Assembly: GCA_902651635.1 (NCBI GenBank)
Contig: CACRSC010000084.1
Span: 1-64,000 of the forward strand
Length of the DNA: 64,000 nt
DNA from: Mastigamoeba balamuthi
Lineage: Eukaryota > Evosea > Mastigamoebida > Mastigamoebidae
Direction: 5' to 3'
Shown: positions 1 through 12,552 of the stretch, one piece after another
Layout of the letters: the number at the start of each line of letters is the position of its first letter
Position numbering within the stretch: the stretch's first letter is position 1
Notes under the pieces: model-generated
Database searches by the model: none
What the model was told of the DNA's origin: nothing
What the model saw: only the letters and a program-made list of their open reading frames with translations
Program-made: the position numbers and the translations under genes

Positions 1-215
1 ATTCCGACCTCGCCACCTCCCCCTTCGGCACCTGAACACAAATAAACCGCATCGAGAGTTCTACTGAGGCAAGTCTATGTGCTAAGGGAGGACATGGGGG
101 GTGTCGACTGCCGCAAGATCAATTGCAGAAAGGGCTGTGCAATCAAATGGTGCGCATGTGCAGTTTTGATATTTTGGAATAGTGTGTTATCCATGCAAGC
201 ATCCCCGGCCACACG

Positions 216-1151
216 TCACAGCGTGAGGTCGTCGCTGTACAGCGGCATGTGCTGGACAGACACGTATCCGATGCGGACGAGCAGGTAGACGGTGAGCGCG
301 ACGCCCGCGAGCTCTATGCAGCTCAGCGCGATGCCCGTCGCCCCGGCTGACGTGGCGACGCTCGACACCGCGTTGTACAGCTTGCCCTCGCACACCTCCT
401 TGTGCTCGCACGGCAGCACGGCCCTGTCCGTCGTGTTGTAGAACCCGCAGCACTTGAACTGCAACGCGCAGGACGGCATTCAGACGCAACCCGACGGGGG
501 GGAAGAGGGGCGGTGACGTGTGGGGTGCGGGTCTCGGGACCTCGTCCTGGAGGTTGGCAACGGTCTTGTTCGAGGAGAGCGTCCAGGCGAGGTCGAGGAC
601 CTCGGGCAGCTTCTTGTACTGGACGGCGGCGGTGATGCCGACGGTGAGCTGCGCCACGACGACGATGCCCATCAACACGGCAAACTGGCAGGCAGCGGGG
701 GGCGCGCGAGCAAACGGGAAATAAGCCGCAATCTGGAATCGATCCCGGGACCCCCGTGGGCACGGCACCGCCGCTGCGCCTACGCCACGGGGGGCCCGCG
801 CGGGGAGTGGGGGAGCGCGACAGAGCGCACGACAATGAGGAGCTTCTTGTTGTAGAGGTACGCGCCGACGATTCCGAAGACGCTGATGAGCGCGAGCAGC
901 ACGCCGAGCGAGATCATCCACGCGGGGAGCGTCTCGATGCCGGGCACGCGCAGCTTCCGGACGGCGTCCTCGCTGACGCGCGTCGAGATGCCCACAGAGA
1001 GCAGCGCGACGGCGAGCACGAGCACGACGGCGCAGAAGCCGATGATGATGTGGTGCGTCGTGGTGGCGCAGCGGCCCAGGTGCTTGACAAAGTCCCTGCG
1101 CGAGAGGCCGCGCATGCGGTAAAACGAGGAGCCCCCACCACTGCTATACAT
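216..1151 (-). CDS. tetraspanin-family membrane protein
   Basis: Three exons (1151-831, 684-541, 458-216), all joined in phase 0, give 235 residues. The protein has four hydrophobic segments: one near residues 35-55, one near 80-100 (ending AYLYNKKLLIV), one in exon 2 (FAVLMGIVVVAQLTVGITAAV) and one near the C-terminus (IALSCIELAGVALTVYLLVRI). Between TM3 and TM4 lies a short extracellular loop with the CCG signature (FKCCGFYN) and further cysteines, the hallmark of tetraspanins. The loop is short (about 90 residues), so it is a small tetraspanin. The family organises membrane microdomains and partners of integrins and other receptors; no partner can be inferred here. Identification rests on topology plus CCG. 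Splice sites are GTGCGC/CAG and GTCCCG/CAG; the second donor is weak but the frame and family alignment require it. Confidence 0.85.
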
Positions 1152-1327
1152 CGCGCGCTCTGTCGCGAAAAGAAGACCGGGGAGGGGCTTCCGAAAGATC
1201 CGAATATCTTATGAATCTGGAAATCAACCACATCAGTAACGAGTAGGGGGAACAACGCCCTGTGGAGAACAGCAGGAGGCCACTCTGTGTGATTATTGCG
1301 AGAGGTGGTGGCACGGGCACTCGGCGG

Positions 1328-1699
1328 TCACTCATTGGGCCAGCAGGACCCGAGGTCGGCGAGCCCGTCGACGCTGCGGTTGTAGAGGTAGGCCACCACG
1401 GGCCCCACCGCGGCGTGCGGCCCCTCCAGCTGCACGCTGGCCCTGACGTACAGGTCTGGCACCTCCTCGAGCGCGTCCAGCCTCGCCATCGCCTCCGGGG
1501 ACACCCGCCACAGCTCGCCCTGGACGCTGGTGGGCCTGCTGCCCGGCGGGACGGCCACCATGGCGGGGTACGACCCAACGTCGTAGAGACGGTACCCCGG
1601 CACTGTCCGAGCCTCCCCCACGAACTGCTGGCCCTCGAGGAAGTGCGCGTTCCAGTGCCCGCGCTTCAGGCTGCCGTAGACAAACACCAGGACGGACAT
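1328..1699 (-). CDS. gamma-glutamylamine cyclotransferase-like protein (AIG2/GGCT fold)
   Basis: Intronless, 123 residues. It opens with MSVLVFVYGSLKRG, the YGSL/K phosphate-loop-like motif of the AIG2/gamma-glutamylcyclotransferase fold, and has an acidic pair (LDALEEVPDLY, residues 78-79) where the family keeps its catalytic Glu. Family members convert gamma-glutamyl amino acids or gamma-glutamyl-lysine isopeptides to 5-oxoproline. Size and the FVYGSLKRG start resemble the GGACT branch, but substrate cannot be told from sequence alone. I chose the second in-frame Met because the YGSL strand normally begins 4-8 residues after the start; an upstream Met at 1801 would add 34 residues of no family character. 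It is tandem with the tetraspanin gene, about 180 bp upstream of it. Confidence 0.85.
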   Translation of the reverse strand: MSVLVFVYGSLKRGHWNAHFLEGQQFVGEARTVPGYRLYDVGSYPAMVAVPPGSRPTSVQGELWRVSPEAMARLDALEEVPDLYVRASVQLEGPHAAVGPVVAYLYNRSVDGLADLGSCWPNE

Positions 1700-1808
1700 G
1701 CAGTCGTTGCTGTTGGGTATCACAGTCGGGCAGGGTGGGTGAGTTGCCCGTTTTAATTTCTCTGACGGATACCCGTATCTCCGACTGAGATATCGTGTCA
1801 CCGCATCG

Positions 1809-2551
1809 ATGGACGCTGCTCCTCTGCTGTCCTCCGCGCCCTTCGCGTTGCACGTGAGGACCTCCTCGATCCCCTGCTCTGGAAATGGCGTGAGTCTTGT
1901 CAGCCGCGCCCCCTCGGTTGCACCTGCAACTCGGCGTCACCGGATCTGCAGGTGTTCATCGAAGGGGCCGCAGAGGCGGGCGATCTCGTGGCTCTCTACC
2001 CCGGCGTCGTCTACGCCGAGCCCGAGACCCCTCTTTGCTACGCGCTGGGCGTCCTCGAGGGCAACGACTACCTCGCTCTGGTGCCTCCTCATGGCGACGT
2101 CATCGACGGCCGCCTCGATCCGTGCTCGCCCTCGGGGCGCATCTACGACGTTGCGCTTCCTGCTTCCCGGGTGGCCCCCTAACACCGCAGCGCAGGCCTG
2201 CTCCAGGAGGGATTGCGCTGCACTCAAGTGTTCGCTCATGACCAGCCCTTGTTCCGTTGCCAACTGTGAGGCCGTGCAGCTCGCGCTGCGTTTGATTCTC
2301 TGACCCCCTGGTCCTATGCAGACATCAATCACAGCTCTGACAGAGCGAACGTGAAGTTCGTGTGCGTCGACTACACTGCTGCGCTCCGCGACTCGGCGCT
2401 TGCTGCTCGAGTCCCCAGCTTCCCATTCGGCAAGGCCCCGAGATCACGAGGCCTGGGCGTCGTTGCAACCCGAGCACTTCGGGACGAGGAGCTGCTCGTC
2501 CCATACCAGTACCGCCCCAAGGGAAATCTCCCAACGTGGTATTCGTTATAA
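1809..2551 (+). CDS. SET-domain protein resembling SETD9
   Basis: Four exons (1809-1889, 1952-2170, 2196-2265, 2322-2551) give 199 residues. The order of motifs follows animal SETD9: SGNGVFIEG (residues ~24-32), [38 protein letters not shown] and [23 protein letters not shown] proteins transfer methyl from S-adenosylmethionine to lysines; the NHSS stretch stands where SET domains carry the NHS cofactor/knot motif. The real substrate of SETD9-type proteins is not known to me. The N-terminus is only ~25 residues, shorter than animal SETD9. The second intron would be only 25 nt (GTGGCC...GCGCAG); it is needed to restore the frame and the SETD9-like alignment, but its donor is weak. Placed 82 bp upstream of the sulfatase, same strand. 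Confidence 0.72.
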
Positions 2552-2633
2552 TCAATTGAGCACTCCGGGTCGCGAGTTGCTGTTGAATCCGGTATCTACC
2601 CCAGTCATTCAAAGGCTCGTTGACAAAGAAGCG

Positions 2634-4570
2634 ATGTGGATATGTCTGATTGTTCTCGGGGCCGCAATGCTGGCGGCTCCTCGTGCTGGAGTGGCGGCCG
2701 CTGACCTGTCATGCGCGATGAAGAGGGATGGAACGAGGGCAGCACCCAACATTGTGTTCCTGCTGGCCGACGACCTGGGGTGGAACGACGTCTCCTTCCA
2801 CGGGTCGCCGCAAATCCCCACGCCGAACATCGACGACTTGGCGAGGACCGGCGTGCAGCTCGACCAATACTACGTCAACGCAGTCTGCTCTCCCTCGCGT
2901 GCCTCGCTGATGAGCGGCCGCTCGATCATCCACCACGGCGTTTACTCCCCTTACGGCTTCGGCTCGGTCTCCGAGGGCCTGAATCTGTCCTATACCAGTG
3001 CGTACTCGCCAGTCATTGCAGCCCCCCCTCCCCCGGCTGGGTGAAGTTGAAGCGTGGCTGTGGGAGACGCATGGGATTGCATTGTTCTATTTCGGGTTGT
3101 GCTTTTCGCTGGGAATAACACCACGCTCGCCCTCCCTGCCAGCCTTGCCCCAGCACCTCAAGAACGAATACGGCTACCACACGTACATGATTGGCAAATG
3201 GTATCAGGCTCGCTCTCGCACCGCTGCTCTTGACACAGCCCTCGATCAGGCACCTGGGAATGAAGACCACTCAGTACCAGCCCACGGCCCGCGGCTTCGA
3301 CAGGTACCTCGGCTACTACTCGGGGTACTCGGACTACTGGACCCACCGGAGCGACGCCAACGGCAAGGACCTCCACACGGGCACTCGCAGCACGCGCCCC
3401 GAGTCCATTGTGCCCGACTTCGACAAGCTCGACGGCACGTACTCGACGACGCTGTACGCGGAGACGGCCGAGCAGTGGATCGCCGAGCACAGCCGGCGGC
3501 ACCGCTGCGAGCCCATGTTCCTCTACGTCGCGTTCCAGACGATGCACTCGGCGAATCAGGTCTACCTGCAGGCGCCCGACGAGTACCTCGGCCGGTTCTC
3601 GTCGATCGACCCCGCGGCCTGCGGCCAGTACGACGCGTCGTGCTCGCAGGCCTCCAAGCGCCGCAGCGTCGCCGCGATGGTCAGCGCCATGGACGACGCC
3701 GTCGGCCGCATCGTCGGCGCGCTCGACCGCAGCGGCCTGCGGGGCAACACGGTCGTCGTCTTCAGCACCGACAACGGGGGCCCCGTCAACACCAACGGCA
3801 ACATGGCGAGCAACTTCCCGCTGCGCGGGGGCAAGGCGGGCTTCTGGGAGGGCGGCGTGCGCGGCGTGGGGCTCGTCAACGGGCCCGGGACCGGCAGGCC
3901 GCGCGTCAGCAGGGAGCTCTTCCACATCAGCGACTGGATGCCCAGCCTGCTGACGGCCATCAAGCGGGCGACGACGGGCGACGCGCGGGCGCGGCACGCG
4001 GTCCGGCTGGGCCCCAGCGAGGTGCCGTTCAAGCTGGGCGACGGCGTGGACAACTGGGACGCCGTCAACCCGCGCCCCGGGGCGGCGCCCGCGCGCACCG
4101 AGATCCTGCACACGCTGGTGCCGCAGGGCGCGAGCAGCAGGCAGGTCGCGCTGCGCTCGGGCCGCTACAAGCTCGTCGTGTGGCCCGACACGCAGCAGCC
4201 GGGCTGGGCGCCGCCCCCGGGTCTCGCGTGGGATTACGCGAATTTCACAGTCAAGTGCCCCGAGCCCCCGGCGCAGGCGCAGGCCGAGGCGGCGCTGTGC
4301 GCGACGCCGTGCCTGTTCGACGTCGAGGCGGACCCCTGCGAGCACAGCGACCTGGCGGCGGCGATGCCGGGGAGGGTCGCGGGGATGCTGGCGCGGGTCG
4401 CAGAGTACGCGCGCACGGCCGTGCAGCCGTGGACGATGTTCGCGGCGCAGGACCCGCGCGCGCAGCCCGCGCTGCACGGCGGGGAGCTGGCGCCGTGGAT
4501 GGCGCCGGAGGAGGACGCGGGGTACTACCCCACCAAGTACGCGGGGCCGGGATACCCGCCGGCGGACTAA
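2634..4570 (+). CDS. secreted type I sulfatase, arylsulfatase B-like
   Basis: Three exons (2634-2997, 3143-3200, 3250-4570) give 580 residues. A signal peptide (residues ~1-23, [15 protein letters not shown]) is followed by [15 protein letters not shown], whose Asp pair binds the catalytic Ca2+. [12 protein letters not shown] begins at Cys85, the residue oxidised to formylglycine (C-x-P/S-x-R). Further family motifs are MIGKWHLGM (split by an intron inside the Trp codon), VVFSTDNGG and [17 protein letters not shown]. The pattern and length are those of the arylsulfatase B/N-acetylgalactosamine-4-sulfatase group, so it probably cleaves sulfate esters of polysaccharides in the lysosome or outside the cell. 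Activity would need a formylglycine-generating enzyme encoded elsewhere. The start was chosen because it directly precedes the signal peptide. Confidence 0.92.
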
Positions 4571-4642
4571 ACATAGGTCCAACAACAAACGACAGGCTGT
4601 TCCGAGAAGATACCCCGGATGACCAATTGATGCATTGGCACA

Positions 4643-4648
4643 AATAAA
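4643..4648 (+). promoter_or_regulatory. putative AATAAA polyadenylation signal of the sulfatase gene
   Basis: AATAAA lies 73 bp after the sulfatase stop codon, the only such hexamer in the short spacer before polyubiquitin. Role inferred from the eukaryotic consensus only. Confidence 0.4.
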
Positions 4649-4817
4649 GAATCCTCGCAATTTCGGTGGTGTGCAGTGCACCTCTGTGACGTGGTCGAGG
4701 CGAGATTCTTAAGGGGGTCGAGAAGCAGGGGCTGTATTATTCACAAAAACCCAGCATAAAGCAAAGCCACCGGGCCGCAGCGCTCGTACCCACAAAGCAC
4801 AACCAACCCCCGCAAGT

Positions 4818-5660
<843 letters not shown>

Positions 5661-6137
5661 GTGCGATGCACTCTTGAGCTCAGCAAGAAGCTCCAGCCTT
5701 CCTTCCCATCTGGTTCTCTGTTTCGCTAGTCGAACAAATGGAATCACGGGCTCTCTGACCGTTTGACAAAGAATAGTGTTCATCAATTGCTCTGAGTAAT
5801 GATCTCCACCAGAGAGCTAATATCACTTGAGCGAATTTTGCATGCTACAAGGAGTCACTCAGTCCGGTGGGCTTCCCGTCTAGAGGGACCCGCAGGCCTA
5901 TGCGGCACCCTCCCTCCAGGAACAACAGCAACTCACGAAAACAGTGTTGGGACGGCTGGGTGCACACAGGCATGCCTCGGGCGCTTCCGTGACCCTTTGA
6001 AAATTTGCGACCGCGCAGGCCCCAAGTAGCGAACGTGTTGTTGCGTGTCCGGTGACTCAGGGCACTCGCAGATATTTGGGATGCCATCTCATCTGAAGTG
6101 AAAATCTAGTGCCACCTCTCCCGCAACTTTCTCCTGT
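5661..6137. other. intergenic spacer, no gene seen
   Basis: Between polyubiquitin and the RWD-CHY gene. Frames are short and without family motifs. It should hold the 3' end of polyubiquitin and the promoter of the next gene; I see no clear TATA box or repeat. Confidence 0.5.
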
Positions 6138-8686
6138 ATGAGCCTCAACCCAGGCGCATCGTCCTTCGTCCCGCGCCTCCACATCATCCGCCGAGGCGCG
6201 GCGGCCCCCCTCGCCTCGCCTCCTCCTCCGCCGCCGCCCGCGCCCGCGGCGCCGCGTCGGACGCCAGTGAGCGCACGCCGCCCGTCATTCCCACCCCCCT
6301 CTCACGCACACCGCACCCCTGCAGATCTACATCACGGAGCTCCACAGGCTCGTCGGCAGCTCCGAGCTGACCGCGGAGTTCTCGCGTGTCACGGGCATCA
6401 CCGAGTGCGCCTGCGCCCCGCGCTGCCCGCTGCCCCGCTGCTCCCTCGTGGTGCCCACTGACCCGGCCGCTGCGCTGCTGGGGCCGCTCGCTCCCCCGCC
6501 TCTTGCAGGGGCGTGACGTCGGAGATCGTGCGCATGGGGCAGAGGAGCTGCGGCTGCGCCGTGGCGAGCATCCCCGGGGGCGAGGACGAGGCCGCCGCGG
6601 CAGCGTCCATCTTCACGGGCGTCGAGATGCGGGGGCTGCAGCTCGTCGCCTCGGCTGTGCCCCCGCAGATGCCCGAGTTCTCCCAGTTCCTCTCGGTGCC
6701 GAGCCCTGCTCCCGCCTTCGGCTGCAGTGCAGTGCAGCGCCAGCCCTCTGGGCGAGAGCTTACGATAGCCCCCCGTCGCGCCGAGTAGCAAGAGCTGAAG
6801 CCGAGGGCGTACGACCAGGAGATCGGCTTCCTCAGGAAGCAGTACAGCGACTCGTTCGAGTTTGTGCAGTGAGTCCACCGCTATGCTGCTCAGCGGGACC
6901 TGATGGCTCTCTGTGTGCGCGAACCGCAAGGGACGGGCAGCCGCCTGTGGTGGTCCGGGTGGAGATCAAGCTCCCCGACGACTTCCCGTTCGACATTGAG
7001 GGCAACAAGCTCGTCGTTCACGTGTCCTTTCCCGAGGCGTTCCCCGCGCAGCTCTGCGAGGTCACCATCCAGAACCCAGACATCCCCTTGCGGCTGCGCA
7101 GGTGCGCTGGCGATGCCCCTCCCCTCCCGTTCGCAGCATTGTGCACAGGCGTCTGAGGGCTTCCGGGCAGGAACATCGACGCGGCTCTGAAGAAGAGGGC
7201 AGAGGCCGTCTACTACGGGAACCCTGCGATGGCCTCTGGGCTGCTGAGGTGGCTGGCTCACAACGCGGACGAGCTCATGGTCGACAAGGCCATGACGGAG
7301 GAGTTCAAGACGGGCATCCAGGTCGTCGTCAGCCGACCGGCAGCGCCGGTCCAGGAGATCGAGGAGGACCCGTCGCTCATGTCGTTCGGGACTCAGCAGA
7401 AGCAGCGCACCAGCAGCGCGCCACAGATCAGCGACGACGACCAGAAATCGGGCGACGACGACAGCAGTGACGACGGGGAGGAGGGAACGAGCGAGGACGA
7501 GGAGGGCGAGGCAACGGCACCTGAGCAGGCTGCCAAGTACGGCGCCACGACCGCGCACAGAGGCACGCAGCTGAAGGCCTCCAGCCTCACCCTGAGGTAG
7601 GACAGGCAACTTTGTTTCAAACTCAGCGCATCGCACCCAGCGGTGTGGGGCTCGTCACGTGCACGGGTCTCAACATCGTCATGGCATGTGCGAGGTGCAA
7701 GCAGCAGGCAGAGCTGTGCCTCACGGCTGCGATGGCACGCCCACGTGCGCACCTCGCGCTCGCCCCTCGTCGAATCTCACGTGCTGCCCGTGGGCGCAGA
7801 CGAGTGCCCCAAGTGCCACTTTACGTACACGGCGACGTTCAGGCCCGAGCCGATGCACGAGAGCTCGTCGATCGTGGGATACCTCGACAACGACGGGTGC
7901 CGCCCGTTTGACATGATGCCCTGCACGTACCAGGCGCTGTGCCTGGGCTGCTCGGCCGAGGCCGTGTTCAAGAGCGTGGCGTTCGAGACGGCCTGCAATA
8001 GCATCTGCCGCGAGTGCCACGGCCACATGAGCTTCACCGTCGGGGCCGTGCACCTCAACGCCGTCAGGCCGCTCGAGGCCACGATGTCGCACGAAAGGAA
8101 GAAGAAGAAGACGCCTGTCGACCCCAGGGAGGCGGGGATCCGCGTCGGGCGCCCTCTGCCCGAAGACGTGCGCTTGGCCCGTTTATCGCCGCTCGCTGAC
8201 TGACGACGACCTTGGGCGGCTATCAAAGGGGACGTGCAAGCACTACAAGCAGAGCTACAGGTGGCTCAGGTTCCCGTGCTGCGGGCGCGCGTGGCCGTGC
8301 GACACGTGCCACGACGAGAACAGCGACCACCCAGCCGAGGCACGATTCATCCCCTCTCGGGGGTGCGTACCGTCCTGATTAACGGACTCTGCAGTGGGCC
8401 ACCAGGATGATCTGCGGGCACTGCTCCAAAGAGCAGCCCTTCTCGCAGAAGCCGTGCGTCAATTGCGGGAACCTGTTTGACAGCCATGCTAAGGCGTTCT
8501 GGGAGGTTCGCAATACGTGGTGGCATCCCTCGGTGATTTGCACTGAGTTGCACACAGGGCGGGAAGGGCTGCAGGGACACGTCAAAGATGAGCAAGAAGG
8601 ACTCGAAAAAGTACAAGAACTCCGAGTTCAAGACCAAATCCGCCAAGTCCACACGAGTCGGCGGCGGGTCCAAGAAGAAGGACTAG
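6138..8686 (+). CDS. RWD domain plus CHY-type zinc-finger protein
   Basis: Eleven exons: 6138-6266, 6325-6404, 6509-6695, 6789-6868, 6931-7101, 7171-7596, 7641-7744, 7800-8167, 8229-8339, 8395-8505, 8558-8686. All phases agree and give 631 residues. The middle (VRVEIKLPDDFPFDIEGNK... VTIQNPDIP) looks like an RWD fold, followed by an acidic Ser/Asp stretch. A cysteine-rich region (CARCKQQ, CPKCHFTYTATFRP, GYLDNDGCRPFDMMPC, CRECHGHMSF) precedes the C-terminal CHY finger: GTCKHYKQSYRWLRFPCCG, CDTCHDENSDHP, MICGHCSKEQPF, CVNCG. The tail FWE/GGKGCRDTSKMSKKD is diagnostic of the widespread fungal/protist CHY protein family. CHY fingers bind zinc in RCHY1-type E3 ligases and in mitochondrial Hot13; no RING follows here, so function is open. 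The intron at 8340-8394 appears to use a GC donor. Confidence 0.85.
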
Positions 8687-8828
8687 CTAGGCACGTTGAG
8701 CGAATAGCGCTGGCCGCCCCTCCGAGTTCGCAGACAACCGTCAATCTATGTTCAACATCCGACCACGGGGGGCGCACTACGATAGGGTCCTGGTGCGGTT
8801 CTGTACGCTTTCGGTTACTCGCGCTCGC

Positions 8829-11800
8829 CTAGGGGTTGAGGCGCTTCGCAGCGGCGTCGTCTCTCCCCTGCCCTCCCGAGAGCACCGCCGGCGGGCGTGT
8901 CGGCTGCAGTGCGTAGTCTATCGCGCGCAGGAGAGACCCGAACACGCCCGTCCTCTGCGGCGAGGACACCTGCGTCGGCCCGTCGTCCGGCTGGCGGCCC
9001 GTCATCGGAGACACGCCGGGGCTGGCGCTGTCGGTCTCCGTGTGCGCGCCGCCGACCCCAAGGGCGCGCTCCTCCAGGTCGAGGAGCGCCGCGAGCTTGC
9101 GCTGCGAGGGCGAGTACGAGTCCGTCCGGCGGGAGCGAGGGGGCTGCAGAGACAGCACGCTCGGCGAGGGGTCCCTCTTGTGCTCGGTCAGAGCCGTGGC
9201 CTCCCTGTTCTCGAGGTCCCTCTTGGGCGTGCCCATCTTGAACGTCTCGACGGACTCGGACGCCGGCAACTCGACAGCAACGCTCGCCGTGCCGCCCTGC
9301 AGCGCTGGCGCCACGGAGACAGGCGGTGCGTTGTTGGCAGTGGCCTCCTGGAGTACCTGGATGCGGCGCTGAGCCTCGGCGAGCTGGATCTCCAGAGCGC
9401 TGTTCTCCTCCCGCTGGACCTGCAGCATCTTCTGCAGCTCGCAGACGGGAGTCTTCGAGGGCTCCTCAGTCTCGTCGGGCGCGGCCGACGTGGACTCGAG
9501 AGCCTCCTTGATTGCCTCTCCCAGCACTTGGGCGCTGGACGAGTCGCCCGTGCATGCGCACTCGGCTGCGTGGGCTTGGGACAGCGCCTCTCTCAGCTGC
9601 TCGATTGTCTCCTCCATGGCGACCCGGAGCTCCTTGTTCTCCTTCGCCTCGGCCTGCGCCTTGGCCAGCCTCTCGGCCGTGTTCTGCAGCTCGGCCTGCA
9701 GACTCCTGACCAGGTTGTAGAGCTCGGACGAGTGCTTCGCGTGCATCTCGAGCCTCGCGCCCTCGTCCCTGGATGCCGGCACGTGCTCCTGGCTCTTTGC
9801 CTGCTCCAGCTGCTTCTCGAGGCTGGCCTGCTTCTCCCGCAGTGCTTCGATGTCCTTCCACTGCTCCTCGATGACGCCGCGCAGGCGGGAGTTCTCGTCC
9901 GCGGTGGGACTCCGGCTCGACTTGCCAGGGGACTCGAGATCGGCGAGCCTCTTCTGCAGACCAATCTTCTCCTCGACCAGAATGGCGATGTTCTCCTTGT
10001 GGTCCTCGCACATGTGCTCCAACGACCGGACCTGGACCTGCTGTGCCTGGTTCTTTACCTTGAGGGCAGAGACCTCGAGGCGGAGCTCGGACGAGGCGCA
10101 AGAGGCTTCTTTGAGCTTCTCCTCCAGTTGCTGAACTGCGGCCCTGTTGGACTCGCGCTCCGCAGTCAGCTGCTGAACGGTTCCCTCCAGCTCCTTGATG
10201 GCGTGTTGCTGCTCCACCGTCTGCGCAGCGGACTGCGCGGCACGGAGCTTCTCCTGAAGCTCGGACACAGACGCCTCGAGCTCTGCGACCCGGCGAGCAT
10301 GGAAATCGTCGTGCTTTTGCTGAGCGTCCTCGGCGTACTCAGCGGCTTTGAGCTCCGCCAGTTCCACCCGCGACTCGGAGGCGCGTAGCTTCTCCGTCAG
10401 GTCCTGCACGCTTCCGCCAAGTGCGCCCACCTGCTGCTCCAGCTCGGCCTTCGTCGACGAGAGTTGTGATGCCTGGATGCGGAGACCGTGTTCAGCCTGG
10501 TGCGATTCCTCAAGCTGCCGCTCGAGATCCGCAACGACCGACTTGGCGCGCGTCTCTGCCTCCGCCTGCTTGCTCGCCTCGAGCTCCAGTCGCTGCGCCT
10601 TCTGCGACTCGTCCCTGAGTTGCTCCTCGAGGGCAGTCTTGCTGGCTAGCAGAGCCTCGTTCTGCTGCTTCAGCGCCTCCATTGCGACCGACGACGACGC
10701 CTCTGCCTGCGCCGCCTGCTGCAGACGGCAGAGCTGCCCCTGGAGCTCTTTGATTGCCGCGTCCCGGTCGCCGAGGTCCCGCTTCGCCTGTGCCTCCGAC
10801 TCTGTCCTACTGTCCAGTTCCTCGCGCATATGCGCCGACTCGGAGGCGGCAGTGGCAACACGTGCCCGCAGCTCCTCGGTCTGCTTCGACGCCGCTGACG
10901 ACTGATCCATTAGGATCGCGATGTCCGCGGTCTGTGCGTCGAGGTCGGATTGCAGTCTCCGCTCCAGAGCCGCAGAATTCTGGAGCTCTCGAGCCTGCAC
11001 GCGCAGCTGCTCCTCCAGAGCCTTGACGCGTGCATCCAACTCGGACGTGAGCTTCGCGTGTGCATCGGCCTCGTCTCTCAGTTTATCCGACGCGGCAATC
11101 CTGGACGCTGCCTCCGACCTCGCCTGTTCCTCAGCCTTGCGCAGCCGGTCCTCCAAGACCTGCGAGCGAGTGAGAAGCTGCAGCGTCGCAGGCGAGGTGA
11201 AAACGGACCTTGAGTTCGTCGTCCCTGGACTTGAGCTGCATTTCAGCGTCGAGGAGCCGGCTCTCGAGCACAGCCTTGCGCTGAGCCTCGACCTTCGCGG
11301 AGTTCTTGGCCTCCTGGGCCTCCTGCACGAGCTCGTACTCGCGCGTGGCTGCCTTGTGCTGTGTGTCCGCGATCTCGCTGCGCAGCTGGCGGGCAGAGTC
11401 CTCGAGAGCCTTGATCTGAGCGTTGCCCTCGGACGACCTCTGCGGCTTCTTCGTCTCGCCCTCACTCTGCCGCTGCCTCTCGGCCTTTGGCTCACCCTCG
11501 CTCTGCCGCGTCCTCTCGGCCTTGGGCTTCTCTGCGTCCTGCTGAGGTGGCTTGCGCTGCTCTGGCTGCGTTGCTCTCGGTCTCGCCTGCAGAGGAATGA
11601 GGTCAGTGGACAGCCAACGCAAAACGCGGGGCTATTCAAGGAAACCACTGAAAATAGCGGGGCGCACAGCACAAGGGCGCTCAAGCCCTTGTCGCGGGCA
11701 TTCCCATGCAGTGCACAGCTGCTCGAAGGCGCACGATTTGCGGTGAGAACCCCCGCCCCGCGCACACGTGTCCTGCCCGCACACACACCGATTTCCACAG

Positions 11801-12366
11801 AGGGACAATTCCCAGCAGCACCTCTCGGGGATGCACGAAAACGCCGAGGGCTGCAGCCGAGAGGGAGGGGCAGCCGGGGGCCGAGGGCGCAGTCGTGCCT
11901 CTGCAGCGCTCTTGGAGCAGCTCTCGGAGGGGGTCTGGGGGTCGGGCTGGGCAGCGGAGGGCTCGTGCGCCTCGAGGTTCCGCTGGAGGACGTCCCTGAG
12001 CTGCCAGAACTGCTGCTTCTTCTCCTCCTTCTGCTTCAGCTCGGCCTCCTCGTCCTTCTCGGAGCGCTTGACGCCACGCAGCTTCCGCTTGGGTGCAGCA
12101 CCCTCGGATACTGCGGACACTGAAGATACTGCAGACCTGTCGCTCACTGCAGAGCCAGGGCGGTCGCCCTCCTGCGAGACGCGCGATTCGAGGTCAGGGC
12201 GGCTGGGAGGAGTGGCGGTGCCGCACGCTTTGGTGGTTCGCGGACTGCATTTGCTGGGAGAACCGATGGCAGCAGCACCACCCCACAATTTTAAAAAAAC
12301 GGTTTCAGATTTTTGATTTTCTTCAACATCATCGCACAAATACAGATTGGGAAGGTTGTGAATCAC
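8829..12366 (-). CDS. long coiled-coil protein (golgin/myosin-tail-like), family unknown
   Basis: At least three exons. The largest is 11159-8829 (777 codons), preceded by 11586-11209 (126 codons); both are phase 0. An N-terminal exon starts at or below 12366 and its 3' border is not resolved (somewhere in 11632-12000). From about 11550 down to 9300 the translation is almost uninterrupted heptad repeats rich in Glu, Gln, Lys, Ala, Leu and Ser, that is, some 750 residues of coiled coil. The head is charged and low-complexity; the tail (8829-9200) is Ser/Pro-rich and ends RAIDYALQPTRPPAVLSGG. No motor, GRIP, GRAB or other recognisable domain is visible. A tether or scaffold role is a guess from structure only. 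Convergent with the CHY gene, 142 bp between stops. The proposed first Met is uncertain. Confidence 0.7.
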
Positions 12367-12552
12367 ACAACCGTTTACCGGTCGTTCTCCGTCTTTCGCT
12401 CAACAGTTCCGACCCCTCGGGATCGCTACCCAGCATCCGCGGCGCCGTCCGGGCTCCCACCGAGTTTTGTGACTCAATTTGTACAGGAAATTCAATTTCG
12501 GGTCCATTTACGGTTATGACCGAGGGCGCGAAAACCGCGCTGCGCGAGGTCC

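Noticed and set aside
8748-10388. Plus-strand frame of 546 codons, Leu/Arg-rich
   Set aside because: Exact antisense of the coiled-coil gene; Leu/Glu codon complement (CTC/GAG) creates it.
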